Source: Telopea speciosissima (Eukaryota > Streptophyta > Magnoliopsida > Proteales > Proteaceae). From it: 64,000 bases of DNA. The DNA is taken from the NCBI RefSeq assembly GCF_018873765.1, contig NC_057926.1:47545043-47609042 (forward strand), given 5' to 3'. Positions within the stretch are counted from its first letter, which is position 1; each line of letters opens with the position of its first letter. The notes beneath the pieces were generated by a model. It worked only from the letters and a program-made list of their open reading frames with translations. It did not search any database and was not told the DNA's origin. Made by a program: the position numbers and the translations under genes. Shown one piece after another: positions 37,933 through 50,221 of this stretch.

Positions 37933-39393
37933 ATGGGAGATACACTTCCATATAAGACTTTGGGAGAAAGATGGACCTATGCTAAGGCAACCATGATTTT
38001 GGAGAAAATGTTTAAACAGGTTAGGGAAGCCAAAAGTAGTGAGATAGAGAACAATTTTGCACCACCCCAGTACAATTTTTCTCCCCAACCCAACTATGGA
38101 CTTTCGGGAAATTTTGATTGGTCACTTCCCCAAACAATCCATGTTATGGAAGGATGCCCTAATCTTTATGGGGGTAGCTATGGTGATGAGAATATGAGTC
38201 CTCAATTTCAATACAATTCTTTTGGCACTTACAATCAAGGGTGGAGTGATCATCCCGATTTCTTGTGGGATCAATGGAATAACCAAGCTGGACCACCCAA
38301 TTTCCAATATCATGGTCAGTTTGGTCCTCCAATGCCCAACCCTCCATTAAATCTCAATGGGCCACCTCTCCTTGAACCATATCACCAACCCCTTGAGTTT
38401 CAAAACATGGGTGAGGAGGCCAGACTGAATGAGCTTGAGAAATACATAGACCTTCTCACAACAAGCCAAAATACCATGGAGAAGCAACTCTCTCAACTGA
38501 TAACCATGGTGCAAGAGGAGGAAACGGGTACATTACCTAGTCAGCCTGAACCGCCCCATCCCCAGTTTAATGTTATTGAAAGTCCACCACCCCAGTTTGA
38601 GGTTAATGAGAGTCATTCCCAACAAGCTGCTTTTCATGATGATTTATTTGTTGAGATTGAGTCTCCTCAAGATATTAGTGAAGCGAGGTTTGATGAGCTA
38701 CCTGGGGAAGTCCACCTTTTGCCTGAAATTTCTGATTTTAGTGTGTCTAGTGAATTTATTGATTTAGAATCAGATTTTCATGATAACATAGAAAGCCAGG
38801 AAATTCGATCTCCCCCCCTCTCTTTGGAAAACTTAGATAATTGTCATTTTGAGGATTTCATTGTCTCACATGTTGCTTTGTCCAAACCTCCTAGGTTTGA
38901 CGATTTTATTGAGGAGGACAATGTTAGTCATAATGCCTTTCAAGCATATTTCCATGATCCTTATTTGGCAAACCAAGTTATGCAAAGAGCGGATAGTTGT
39001 ATTGCTAGGATTGATTTGAGTAAACCTTCAATTTTTTATGATTATTTATATGAGGTTATTCATAATCCTTTTTATGCTTATTGTGATCCGTTTTTGATTG
39101 GTTTTTCAAAGAATGATAGGTGTTCTACATTGCAAACGGGAAAGGAGGGACAGATTTATGGCCTGAGTTTTAATGCCTTCATTTTTCACTGTCCCATGAG
39201 GATAGATATTTCTATTGGATATTTCTCAGTTGTGCTTAACTTCCATATTATTTCTCGCTTTACTAAAATTCATGGTCGAGTGTTTTCTGGGTCTGAAGCT
39301 ATTTCTCCATTTACTGGCCATGGATTGAGATTTTTGTTGCTGCTCCTAGCACTTTTTGTAGAGCTCATGACTCTTCATGATCCTCTTTGTTGA
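37933..39393 (+). CDS. Uncharacterised 486-aa frame inside the LTR element
   Basis: A single long open frame starting ATGGGAGATACACTTCC. The N-terminal third is rich in Pro, Asn, Gln and aromatic residues. Residues about 160-190 look like a coiled coil (NELEKYIDLLTT followed by QNTMEKQLSQL). The middle is acidic, and the C-terminal end is hydrophobic. I do not recognise a zinc knuckle, protease or polymerase. Its place after the primer site is where gag lies, so a gag-derived protein is possible but unproven. Treat it as part of a fossil element. Confidence 0.45.
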   Translation: MGDTLPYKTLGERWTYAKATMILEKMFKQVREAKSSEIENNFAPPQYNFSPQPNYGLSGNFDWSLPQTIHVMEGCPNLYGGSYGDENMSPQFQYNSFGTYNQGWSDHPDFLWDQWNNQAGPPNFQYHGQFGPPMPNPPLNLNGPPLLEPYHQPLEFQNMGEEARLNELEKYIDLLTTSQNTMEKQLSQLITMVQEEETGTLPSQPEPPHPQFNVIESPPPQFEVNESHSQQAAFHDDLFVEIESPQDISEARFDELPGEVHLLPEISDFSVSSEFIDLESDFHDNIESQEIRSPPLSLENLDNCHFEDFIVSHVALSKPPRFDDFIEEDNVSHNAFQAYFHDPYLANQVMQRADSCIARIDLSKPSIFYDYLYEVIHNPFYAYCDPFLIGFSKNDRCSTLQTGKEGQIYGLSFNAFIFHCPMRIDISIGYFSVVLNFHIISRFTKIHGRVFSGSEAISPFTGHGLRFLLLLLALFVELMTLHDPLC

Positions 39394-40541
39394 TTATATC
39401 TGGTAAGCCCCTTCATCTCCTCCCTTGTCCTTATTTTTTTTCTTTTATGCATGCATTGAGGACACTGCATGAATTAAGTGTGGGGGGGTTGTTGGGCTTA
39501 ATTGGTGAATTTTGATTGTGGCAATAGTTTGGTTTTGTGCATATGTCTCTTTGATTGCAAAACGAGAGAGAGAGAGGGAATTAGGTGTCCTAGCATGCGA
39601 AATAATAAAAAATTCCTTTTCAAGGATAGTGGTTGGTTTGTATCCGGTGAGAGTGATTGAATTGGAAAAAATGAGCATTATTTCATTTGATGGTTAGATT
39701 TCTCTATGTATTTTATGGACCCTTTGATCTTTTGGCTAGTAGTTGAGACTAATTTGTTTGTGGCAAGGCAAGGCATGAAAGTAAATGAAAGAAAAAAAAA
39801 AAAAAAAGAAAGGAAGGTGGAATTCCTTGGGACTAGATAGGGTAATGTGCCTCATGAAGCAGGGTGACTTGATCGAAATTCCTTGGAAGGAAACTCAAAA
39901 AACTCTTGCATCAATGTCTCAAAGTCTCTATGGATATATGCAAAAAGCGAAGCTACCAAGTATTTGGGTGTCTGGTGTATGCTCCACAATGTCATTCAGA
40001 GAACAGTAATGGAGTAGAAATAGAGTTTGTGGTTGAGAAAAAAAAAAACCTTTGCCTTAATGCGGGAAAAAAAAAAGAAAGTATTGTCAACAATACTCAA
40101 TGCCTAAGTCTTTGGTTCCATCGATGCTATGGGGGGGTTTACTTGAAGGTGAGTAGTGTTCAGAAAATATGAGGAGATCCCTTGAACTTGATGCATGCTT
40201 GTTACTTAAATTGATGTGGGGTGATAAAATTCAAGTGTGGGGGAACCTTTGGCTCCTTGATCTTTAGTTGAACACTTTTTGGGATTATATGCACTGTCTT
40301 ACTTATGCCATGATTAAAATTTACAGCATTCATTTACAATTGAATTTTGCGTGTATATTCACTGCAAACACCCATGAGACACAACTCGTCCACTAGGGGT
40401 AACCTAGGGGTTTAAAGGCTTGTTGCACATGCTAAGTGCAACCGTGATTCCTACGAAAGTGAGTTAGGATTTTCTGCATTCTAGATTAGTTTTTGTTTTT
40501 GCTTTACTTGAGGGCAAGTAACGTTCAAGTGTGGGGGAATC

Positions 40542-42273
40542 TGATGAGCACATTTATGCGTGAAATCTTAGGGCATAAAGCATACATTTTACCACATTGG
40601 AGAGAGTTACTCGGTGCTTTCTTGTGCTTTTCAGCTTTTAGGTGAATTCTTGTGAAAATGGAGGAGATGATTCTAAGGAAATATTTTTAAACTGTTTAGA
40701 GATGTTAATGGCTTGGATACGTAGCCCATCGAGTCAACTTCGCAACGGTTCAAACGGCACATGATTCCGAGTTGAAACAAAGAAGTTACAGCCGTTTCCG
40801 TAACGAAGCACGAAAATAGTCTATAGGGGTTTATTTGTAATTATTGACAGTCGGCCAGAGACAAAGTGAAGCGAAAGTTCGGATTCCAGGGTCCTTAACA
40901 CAATAACCAGAAGTTATATTTCTTGTACCCGAAAGATTCCATTTGGAGGGCTCTGAACAGTCCAACTTCAACTTGAGATATCTTAGGCTCCCGAACTCCA
41001 AATTGGACAAAACTTGGGTCTATTTTGGGTGATTTTTTGCAAGGAACACAATAGTGAGGCCTATATAAGCACCCCATGATCCATGTTTTCTGAAGGACAG
41101 AATGGATATTTTATTTATTCTTGAAGGAATCCTAGTCATCACCCTTACTCTCTCTCTCCTCCAACTTCTCAAGGGCACTTCTGGAATTCTACTTGGGATA
41201 GATTTATTTTGAAAGATATTCTCTCACCCATGAAAAGTTGAAAAATCAAAGATGCTTTGATTTTATTGCTTGGAGAAGATATCTACAAAGAAAAGGAAGC
41301 ACTTGTTAGAATTGGAAGTTTACTTTTCTAGAAATAGAAGGTCTATGTAAACAATCTTCTCTTCTTCTTCTTTCTATTTTTTTTTCTTTTTTTTTATCTT
41401 AGGATTCAAGGCATTGTAAAAGAGGAAGGAGAAGAGAATATTCTCTTTTCTTAGGGAATATTTCTCCTACCCTTCCCTCTTCTCTCTTCTCCTCTCTTCC
41501 CCCTGTAAATACCCCTTGCCCTCTGGGTCGTAAGAAGTTAGTTTTTAATTCAGTTTTTAGTTAGTTTCTAGTTCAATTTTAATTCAGTTTTTAGTGTAGT
41601 TTTTAGTTCAATTAATTAGTGAAATTTTTTCTTTTCTTCTTCTAGTTTTTGGCTTTCTAAGTTCTAGTTTGATTTCATGCTTTCAATTTCATGATTGTGA
41701 TGCTTTTGATTCATGCTTTAATTTTATGTCTTCAATATGGTTGTAATAATTCTAGTTTAGTTTCAAGCTTTCTAGTCTAAGTTTCTAAGTTGATGACAAG
41801 ACTTGGAGATTTAGAAGAGAAAGCAATTTCAGTCCGATTCAAGCACATCCAGGTTTTCATTCTCTAAACCCTTAATCTCATTCTCCCTCTCCTCTATCTC
41901 TCTCTATCTTCTTCTTCTTCTCCCTCTATTTCTTTTATTTTTTTTTTTATATATGGCTGTGACTTGTGGATGCACTTTTATTCCCTTATTCCTTTTTATG
42001 TGGTTATTATATGTGGCTGCATTTTTATTCCTTTTAATTTGCGTTAGTTTCATAGGTTAAATGCTCATGTGTTAAGACGCCAATTTAATCCCTTAAGTTT
42101 GTTAGATGCTTATGAGTAGGTTGCATTAATTTTCATTAGTTTAATTTAACACTTTAATTTGGTTCACTTTGCATTACTTTTAAGTTAGTTAAATAAAGTG
42201 GCGTATATCTCCTCGTGTTCGACCCGTAGCTACGATTGACCCGTACGCTTGCGGTATTAATTTAACTTAAACA
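40542..42273 (+). repeat. 3' LTR of the 35484-42273 element
   Basis: 1732 bp, colinear with the 5' LTR but with one copy of the 153-bp block. By eye the first roughly 395 bp differ from the 5' LTR far more than the remainder does. Confidence 0.85.
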
Positions 42274-44854
42274 GATGGCATACACTCTTTTTGAGTTTTT
42301 TTTTTTCAATTTTTTCTTTGCTTAACTAGTACCATTAGGGAAAGAAAGCCTCAGTAAAAAGAGACAAATAATTGTGCAAACTAAATCTATAAAATAAAAT
42401 AGATATAGGAACCAGCGTTGTTCATCAAATAGAGGAGCAGTTGCCATGTACATTGATAGGGGAGTCCATAATCAAATCAAATCTATGTCAAAAAGAAGTT
42501 CCACATATACCTTAGAATTAATACAAAATTCAGCAATCTACTATCCATATTTGCTATGAGCCTCTACTTCAACTTCATGGTCTGTCACAATAAAACTGTA
42601 CCGATCAAAACAAAATTGCCATGGAACAGAACCTCATATGCCTAACCTGCTTTGTTCTTATCACAATCAATTACTTTGGAATATGAGAAAAAATGATCAA
42701 CACTCGAGAATGGGGCTTCTCACCCCATCAGAGCTTACGGGGCCCTCTCCCTTGAAACATTTATTAATATCAAGTGTATATGGGATAATGGGAGTGTTTC
42801 CCCATTTAATGTTGTGGACCTAAATGCCCTTGAGCATTTTACCAAAAAAAAAAAAAATTGTACTAAAGCACAAGATCACCTCAGTAGTACTATGTTTGGA
42901 ATAATTCAATGAAAAAAAATGCATGAAGTCATTTCCTTTTTTGGGTACCTCGGATTACCGAATGTCAGAAAAGAAAAGAAAAGGACCGAGTTTTGCGTTA
43001 CCCAAAGTTGATATTTCCGTGGTTCGTGATCCTCTGCTGCCTTATGCCCATGCGACCGGCGTGTAGCCTCACACAAGCAGGAGAAAAATGAACGCCCAAC
43101 CCTTCTGGGGTAGGTGCTCAGGCAATGGATAGGGTAGTCATTTCGACCCTGCCTGTGCAAGACTTGACGTCGGCCACACGGGCAAGCAGCAGCAGAGGAT
43201 CCAAATTGTTTTTCCCTTTGTTTTTTATTATGTTTTTTTTTAACCTTTTCGGAATAAGTTTCCCTCCACCCATAGAGGGTTGTTCCCCCACCATCCTTGG
43301 GTTCACAAATCCCTCCTAGGGTTTTGGTATGTTTCAAAATACACTTCGGATGCCCCATCCCGCCTTCTTCCACCCTGTGGTATCCCCTTCAACATGGGTA
43401 ACGGGAAACTCGATCCTACCGTTTATATATCTATAGCTTGTCTACCAAACACAACAACTGAAATGAACATACATGTGAAAGGTAACCACCTGTCCTTTTT
43501 TTTTTTTTTTTGGGAATTGGGAGCTTATATATATATTTTATACCTCCTAGTGAGCATGGGTCTGAAGTGCACCACAGCTCACCAACTGTGCTAGGCAGCT
43601 GTTGTTACTATCTGTCCTTTTTGTTTTCATTAAGGAATAATTTCTTAGATCCACCAGATAAGAACTGAAATTACAAGAAAGGTAGGTTTCAAATTTGTTT
43701 TAAACCCGCTAGTTTCTATTAAAAAAAGATTTACTTAATCCCCATAGTTAGTTATTAGTCATGCCACCTAAGAAGAAAATAGAAGTGTACTTCCAAAAAC
43801 ACCCCAATCTCATTTCTCCTTTTTTTTGTTTTTTTTTTTTTTTTGTTTTTCAAAACATGTGTTCTCGTTTATGACCGTTTCATTGTAAAAATATAACAGA
43901 TTTATTTCATAATGGGAAGAATAAGCGGGAAGATCGTGCCGCCAAGAGATAAAAATTGAAATGGGAAAAATAAGGAGCTGGGCTCACGTTCACGTACGTG
44001 AAGAGAACGCCTCACAGCCGTTCAGATGGAATCCCCTCCATGTGGGTCCCACGAAGTGGATTCCATCTGAACAGCTAGGAGCCTTTCACGTATGCGAATA
44101 TGATCCTTGCTTGAATATAAGAAGGAAAACTAAATTTTTTTGTTTTTTTAAGAAAACATGACCGATCCATACCGGCGATATGGCCTATCTGGATTGAAAT
44201 TTGTAGAGAATGATGTCGCTTGCTAAAACCTTGGTTTAAACTCTGCCGCTAGACCTTTTTTTTTTTTTTTTGGGTAATAATACGAGCTTCGATTTGTAAT
44301 CGAACAAATGAAAGAAGCAAATTAAGATTAGATGGTGAGAACGGATGAGTGACAAATACCTTGAAGCAAATTAAGATTAGAAGCTGGGTTTGGAATTTTT
44401 TCTTTTTTCTTTTTTATCCGTTTCCTTTGTATTCAATCCCTACTATTAAGATGCCCTTCTCTTTGGCACCCATAGTTTAGTTTTTTTTTTTCGGAGTTTT
44501 TTTTTTTTTTTTTTTGAGATAATAGGAGGTTTGATTTGTAATCCAACAATTAAGGAGCACTTATCGTTGTCTTCGCATCCCACTACATCTCAATCTAGGA
44601 GATTGTCCAGATCGGCAGTCTATAGTGATAAATGATGGTTGAGGAAATTTTTGAAGTTCAAGTTTATTTTCTTCGGCATGACTAATAACTAGTTATCGGG
44701 ATTAAGTAAATCTTTTTAAAATAGAAACTAGTGGATGGAAGGTCACTTTTATTCTCTCGTGAGTCGTGATCATATGAGCATGCAGCTTGCTCAGCATGCT
44801 GTTCTTACAAGAGAATGTACAAAGAAGACACAGTTTGATAACCTTCCCTAATTC
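42274..44854. repeat. Array spacer and upstream region of copy 7
   Basis: Continuation of the spacer interrupted by the LTR element, colinear with 17690-20259. It includes poly-T tracts and the palindromic MITE. No gene seen. Confidence 0.75.
43984..44103. mobile_element. Palindromic MITE in spacer
   Basis: Same 120-bp inverted repeat as at 7750-7869. Confidence 0.75.
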
Positions 44855-44862
44855 TATAAATA
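44855..44862 (+). promoter_or_regulatory. TATA box of GH3 copy 7
   Basis: TATAAATA 77 bases before the start codon, conserved with copies 4 and 6. Confidence 0.65.
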
Positions 44863-46430
44863 GAAGAGATTTCAAAATCTGAATTCCACATACAGTCGTT
44901 ACTCGTCATTCCTACAGAAGGCTAAGAAAATATGAAGAAGACAGAAATCCAAAGAAGCAAAACCTCCCATAGCCATGGCGATCGCCATTGCTCCTCTCTC
45001 CACCTCCGTTCCTTTCTCTTTCTCTTTCCCTTCATCTTCATCTTCCCTTCTGCTTCAGCAGAAACAGCTCAAGCTCGTTACAAGGATCCAGGACTCCCGA
45101 TCGAATACCGAATCTCAGATCTCCTTTCTCGGATGACAACTCATGAAAAGATCGGCCAAATGGCCCAAATCGATCGTTCCGTCGCCTCTCCTGACGTTCT
45201 TATAAATCATTCCATCGGTTCGTCCCCTGCTTCTTATGTAGTTTTCTAAGTTTTCCTTCTTGTTTGAAGCTTAATTTTCTTGATTTCTTTGAAGCACTCA
45301 AGATGAAACAATGACGATGAGGGTTGTTCGGGTTATTAATTTCAGGGAGTGTAGTGAACGGAGTAGTGCCGAACGTTCCATCTGTTATAGCGCCAAATGC
45401 AACCCCTGCTATGTGGGCGGACTTGATCGATGGGTTCCAGAAGTCTGCGTTATCAGCAAGGCTTGGGATTCCCATAATATATGGCACTGACGCAGTCCAT
45501 GGCCATAATAACGCCCTCGGTGCCACTATTTTTCCTCATAACGTCGGCCTTGGAGCTGCAAGGTTTCTCTGTCTTCTTCTTTCTCTGTTTGCTTGTGTGA
45601 ATATTTTGGACTTTGAGAGAGACAGAAGCTTGAGATCGTTAAAATATAAATTGCCACCAGATTTTGGATAATATTTTCGTGTTTTGTTCGGATGAAGGGA
45701 TGAGGATTTAATGGTGAGGATCGGAAGTGCCACTGCTTTGGAGGTTCAAGGCACCGGAATGCAGTACACTTTCGCTCCCTGTGTTGCTGTAAGCTCTCTC
45801 TCTTTCTCTTTGGAAAATATAAAATCCTAGGAGGGTATATTTATGAACCGAAAGGAGTGAAATTATTTCATTTCTTTTGCAACAAGCACGGGTAGGAGGA
45901 GCACTCCTGCAACCAGGGTAGCAACAAATTTTTTTATCTGTTTGGATTAATTTAATTATGGGTTACAACTTCTAGAAACCTTCTACCTCCTTTCATTGTC
46001 TTTTTAAGAAAAAAGAATTGACCAAAGGACTCTTGCACGATTGTGTCAAGAACGTATAAAAAAATATATGATATTATATGAATTATTTAATGAAATATTT
46101 ATATAAAATGATATTTCATAGGATTTATATTCATTGAAAAAAAATACATGTTATCCTAAAAGAAATTTAAAGTAAAGCTTTCAAATTCTTAATTCAATAT
46201 TTTTGTCAAGATAAGAATTTTCTTTTAATTAATTCTCATTTCAAACGATTTTTAATTATTCAAATTAAAAAATCATATGGTCTCAATTCTTTTCTCTATA
46301 CCTTTTTTTTATAAGAGCTTGTATAAAAAAAAATCTTAGTTCCAAGCTAAGTTACCAGAGGAAAGGCCACTTCAAAGTCCTAACTCACTAATTGGGTTAG
46401 AAACCGCAAGAGCAGCTTTTCAATCCCTAG

Positions 46431-46947
46431 CATAGTTGGAAAACCCAGTTTTCTTACTCGATTCGTCTTTCAGAAAAACCTGGTGATTCGGCCTTGTTAA
46501 ACTCGGTCAAGGCTAGTCCCGTTTTTAAATTTTTTAATACAATAAATATGTATAAATTAGTAAAAAATCAGAAAAATACAGAAAAAAGGGAAAACCAGAA
46601 AAAAAAAAATCAAGGAATTCTATATCAATGCAATTTGAGTTTATACCATTAAACAAGATAAGAGAATTGAGGAGTTGAGGGTGGGTTTCTTGCTATTTTA
46701 GAATACGGATTTACTAGTTTATTCAACTCAGATTCTAAGTGAATCGGCTTTATTTATTTTTGAAAACGACTAAACTCCCCAAGTTTGTCATGACTGGGGA
46801 AAAAATACTGAGTCTTATTTGACACCGATGATTTATGACCCAGTCTCCCCATCTTTTACATTGACCCAGTCTACACGACTCTTGGCCAGGTTTTCCAAAA
46901 ATTTGACGAGCGACTCACCCCAGTCAAAACCCGATTTTCAAACTATG
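46431..46947. mobile_element. hAT-like MITE in intron 3 of copy 7
   Basis: Same element as at 21837-22353, with ATCCCTAG on both sides. Confidence 0.78.
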
Positions 46948-47367
46948 ATCCCTAGTAGTATAGTATCCGCTATTCCTATATCATTTCGAAGAAGGAGTAG
47001 GTCCCCTATCCCCCAAAAGTAGCACCTACTATTGGAATAATCAACATCTCTTACCACGGCTGTCATCTCGTTCATCTTTTAACTAATTATTCTCTTTGAA
47101 AATGGTTGGGGTTATGGGTGTGTGGAACTGCAGGTGTGTAGGGATCCGCAGTGGGGTCAGTGCTACGAGAGCTACAGCGAGGTTACGCAGATTGTGAAGA
47201 GCATTGCCAAGATCATACTAGGCTTACAGGGCTACCCTCCTCACAATCACACACTCGGTTACCCCTTCGTTGCTTCTAGGTACTTCCTTTTTCTGTTTAA
47301 AGTTTATATCCTTTTTCACCCCTATTGAGATCGGATCCTCTGCACATACGTGCACCTGAAGATCTTG

Positions 47368-47494
47368 GCTGTTTTTGGTATGCATTCGAGGTCAATTTTG
47401 CATTTTCAGATGATAAAAACAACTATTTTTAGTATTCGAGAATGCAAAATCGACCTAGAATGAATTCCAAGCATGCTTACCAAACGCAGCCCTA
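47368..47494. mobile_element. Short foldback MITE in intron 4 of copy 7
   Basis: Inverted ends ctgtttttggtatgca and cttaccaaacgcagcc; same family as 3969-4094. Confidence 0.65.
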
Positions 47495-49171
47495 ATGAGT
47501 CGATGAGAGGTTTTGTATGTGATGTTTTTGCTTTCAAAGATGCCAATGTAGTATCATAGATTTACTATTTTACCTTCTATTTGTATCGTATCATAGATCC
47601 GTATGACATGACTTGACCAATCCCATATAGATTCCTAAAACCGTGGTCTCTAATCATTTATTGAACGGTGGATGATGATTGTTATTGAATGGGTCCATTA
47701 CAAGGGAAGGAAAGTGCTGGCTTGTGCAAAACACTACGCCGCCAATGGTGGGACACGAGGGGTTGACGAGCACAACATGGTGGCCACATATGACGACCTG
47801 TATCACATCCACATGACCCCTTATATTTATGCATGCAATCGCCATGGGGGTGTCGACTATCATGGCTTCTTACTCTAGCTGGAACGGGATCAAGATGCAT
47901 GCCAACCCTTTCCTCCTCACTCGCATTATCAAACAAGAGATGTCCTTCCGGGTAGCATAAAATTATCTCTGAATTTACATTTCTACCCTTAACCTGGTCC
48001 TGACACCCTAGTGGTCATCACTTTGTATGGGCTGCTACATGGGACAGGGTATGGTCATATCAGACTAGGAAGCAATTGATCGGATGACCAACCCACCCGG
48101 TTCACACTACAAAGAAAACCTGAAGGCAGCCATTAACGCTGGAATCGACATGGTCATGATCCCTTTCAAATATCAGCAATACCTCACATACATGACGGAG
48201 CTTGTGTCGTCCAACGACATTCCGATCAGCAGGATTGACGATGCTATGAGGCGAATTCTTAGGGTGAAGTTCATTCTTGGGCTTTTCAAACGGCCCAGGG
48301 CTGACTGGTCTCTTCATCCCATGGTTGGACACAAGGTTAGTCCAACACCCAACCGAATTAACCGATTTCATTGATATGGGTATTTTCATCATTAAAATTG
48401 GTATAACTTCGTAACCTTTTGGACCCACAGAAATATAGGGAATTGGCAAGAGAAGCTGTGAGGAAGAGTTTGGTTTTGTTGAAGAACGGAAAAGGAGAGA
48501 AGAAGATGCTTCCTTTGAACAAGAATGCCCCCAAGATCTTTGTGGTTGGGTCTCATGCACACAACATCGGCTACCAATGTGGAGGGTGGACTGTTTCATG
48601 GATGGGCAGCTCAGGCAACATCACCGAAGGAACAACAATCTTAGAAGGTATCAAGAGGGCTGTTAGCAATCAGACCCAGGTCGTGTTCCAAGAAAAATCC
48701 GACAAGCAATTCGTTAACAAGAACCAGGATTCCCCTTATGCAATCGTGGTTGTGGGCGAGCTCCCATATGCGAAAACAGACGGTGAATGCAAAGAGCTCA
48801 GGCTAGCACTAAACGGGGAGGAGACAATCCAGACTGTGTGCAAGGAGGTGAAATGTCTGGTTATCGTTGTGTCAGGTCGACCTGTTGTGATAGAGCCTCA
48901 TGTTGACATGATGGAGGCATTGGTGGCTGCTTGGCTTCCATGGAGTGAAGCTGGAAAAGGGATTGTTGATGTTATATTTGGGGATTATGATTTTCAGGGT
49001 AAGCTTCTGAGGACATGGTTCCGGCGGGTCAACCAGCTGCCAATGAATTTTGGGGATCCGTATTATGACCCGTTGTACCCGTTTGGGTATGGGCTCCCGA
49101 TGGGTATCCAATCATACAAAAGAGGCCATAGTGTTTCATCCTCCTCTACATCATCTTTTTCTTCTATTTGA

Positions 49172-49805
49172 TTCGTTATGGTATAGCTTATAACAGAAAA
49201 TTTTGTAGAAAAAGGGATTTATGAGAATCAAGGGTATGTTTGTTGTAGCATTTGTATAATTGTTGTTTTGATCAATGAAAATTTATGAAATACCAAGACT
49301 GTGGTTGTATGCGTTCTTGGAATGCATTATAGGTTGATTTTGCATTCTTGGGTAATAAAAATAATTATTTTGATCATATGTGAAATCAACTTAGAATGCA
49401 AACATAATAAGAGTTTTGATGCTACATTCATGGAAGCAGAGGCATTCCAAGATGGATTGTAGAGGTTGATGTAGAAATCGCAACCATTGAATATCGATTG
49501 GGGAAACAACTACCATTAATCCAAAGGATATGTCAATTAGTGTAACAATCTTATTTAGTTGATGACAGGGAGCAGATGGCATACACCTTTTTTGAGCATT
49601 TTTTCAGTTTTTTCTTGGTTTTGTCTAGTAAGATTAGGGAAAGAAAGCCATAGTAATAGGAGAGAAATAATTATGCAATTTAAACCTACAAAATAAAATA
49701 GAATATGCGGCGTTGTTTATCAACTGGAGGAGTAGTTGCCGAGTTGATAAGGGAGTCTATAATCAAGTCAAATCAAATCTATGTCAAAGAAAATATTCCA
49801 CACAT
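49172..49805. repeat. 3' flank of copy 7 with empty LTR site
   Basis: Contains the 3' UTR region and an uninterrupted flanking MITE. At 49316-49325 the word ggaatgcattatag shows the target where other copies carry the solo LTR. It then follows the common spacer in diverged form until about 49805. No gene. Confidence 0.7.
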
Positions 49806-49960
49806 TGTTGGAGAAGGAGGATTGAAACACACTATATTTTGGTCCCCTCTTCTCCCTTCTCTTCTTTTCTTTTATTAGTAACTGTAATACAATAAGAAGA
49901 ACAAAAAATGTGAAAATTTTAAGCTTTGTTTTTTTTATCGATTTTTTGTTTTCTCCAACA

Positions 49961-50221
49961 ATCTATGTCCGTTCCGCAGATTTATACAGGTCGTAAACGA
50001 AGAAGAGGATGATAAATTGGAATTCGAGAGGTTCGATTTTCGATACATTCCGCTGATACCGTTCGGCGCTCCGAAACGGTGGTTATCGGAGTCCCTAATT
50101 TATCCTGTCGGGAAAAGTCGGATTCTGATCAGTGAATTCATCGGTAGAGCAGCATTTGTGGAGGCGATAAAAACGCCGATATATATTCGGCGGAAGAGAG
50201 AGAGAGAGAGAAAGAAGTGTG
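49961..50221 (+). other. Upstream region of the PB1 gene, possible extra exon
   Basis: After an acceptor-like tatacag at about 49988, an open frame runs through 50017-50292 and encodes FDFRYIPLIPFGAPKRW. I do not recognise it. It overlaps the PB1 start in another frame, so it may be 5' UTR, an upstream open frame or a gene fragment. A (ga)n tract lies at 50195-50212. Confidence 0.35.

Larger units (their letters stand above)
35484..42273 (+). mobile_element. Non-autonomous LTR retrotransposon, gypsy-type (Athila-like primer site)
   Basis: A 6790-bp element with two LTRs (35484-37355 and 40542-42273) that start TGATGAGCA and end AAACA. It is flanked by a perfect 5-bp duplication GATGG (35479-35483 and 42274-42278), inside the spacer word ggagcggatggcatac seen uninterrupted elsewhere. 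The primer binding site at 37362-37379 (TGGCGCCGTTGCCGGGGA) matches the 3' end of plant tRNA-Asp, as used by Athila-type gypsy elements. The polypurine tract is gtgggggaa at 40531-40539. The 3.2-kb interior has no recognisable reverse transcriptase, protease or integrase, so it moved with help from another element. It is a fossil of moderate age judging by LTR divergence. Confidence 0.85.
44932..49171 (+). pseudogene. GH3 copy 7, full-length pseudogene (Lys lineage)
   Basis: All seven exons are present: 44932-45217, 45346-45562, 45698-45788, 47134-47279, about 47706-47951, 48048-48335 and 48431-49171. Exon 1 encodes the same protein as copy 4. The exon-5 acceptor is changed from cag|ggg to caagg, moving the usable AG by one base, and a 4-base insertion (tgca, near 47833) shifts the exon-5 frame again. 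The codon after the nucleophile Asp is TAG (48066-48068). The acid/base Glu is Lys (48773-48775). In exon 4 two Arg residues are Gln (CRDPQWGQ), including the one equal to barley Arg158 in the sugar-binding subsite. It carries the hAT-like MITE and the foldback MITE in its introns but lacks the solo LTR downstream. Confidence 0.87.
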
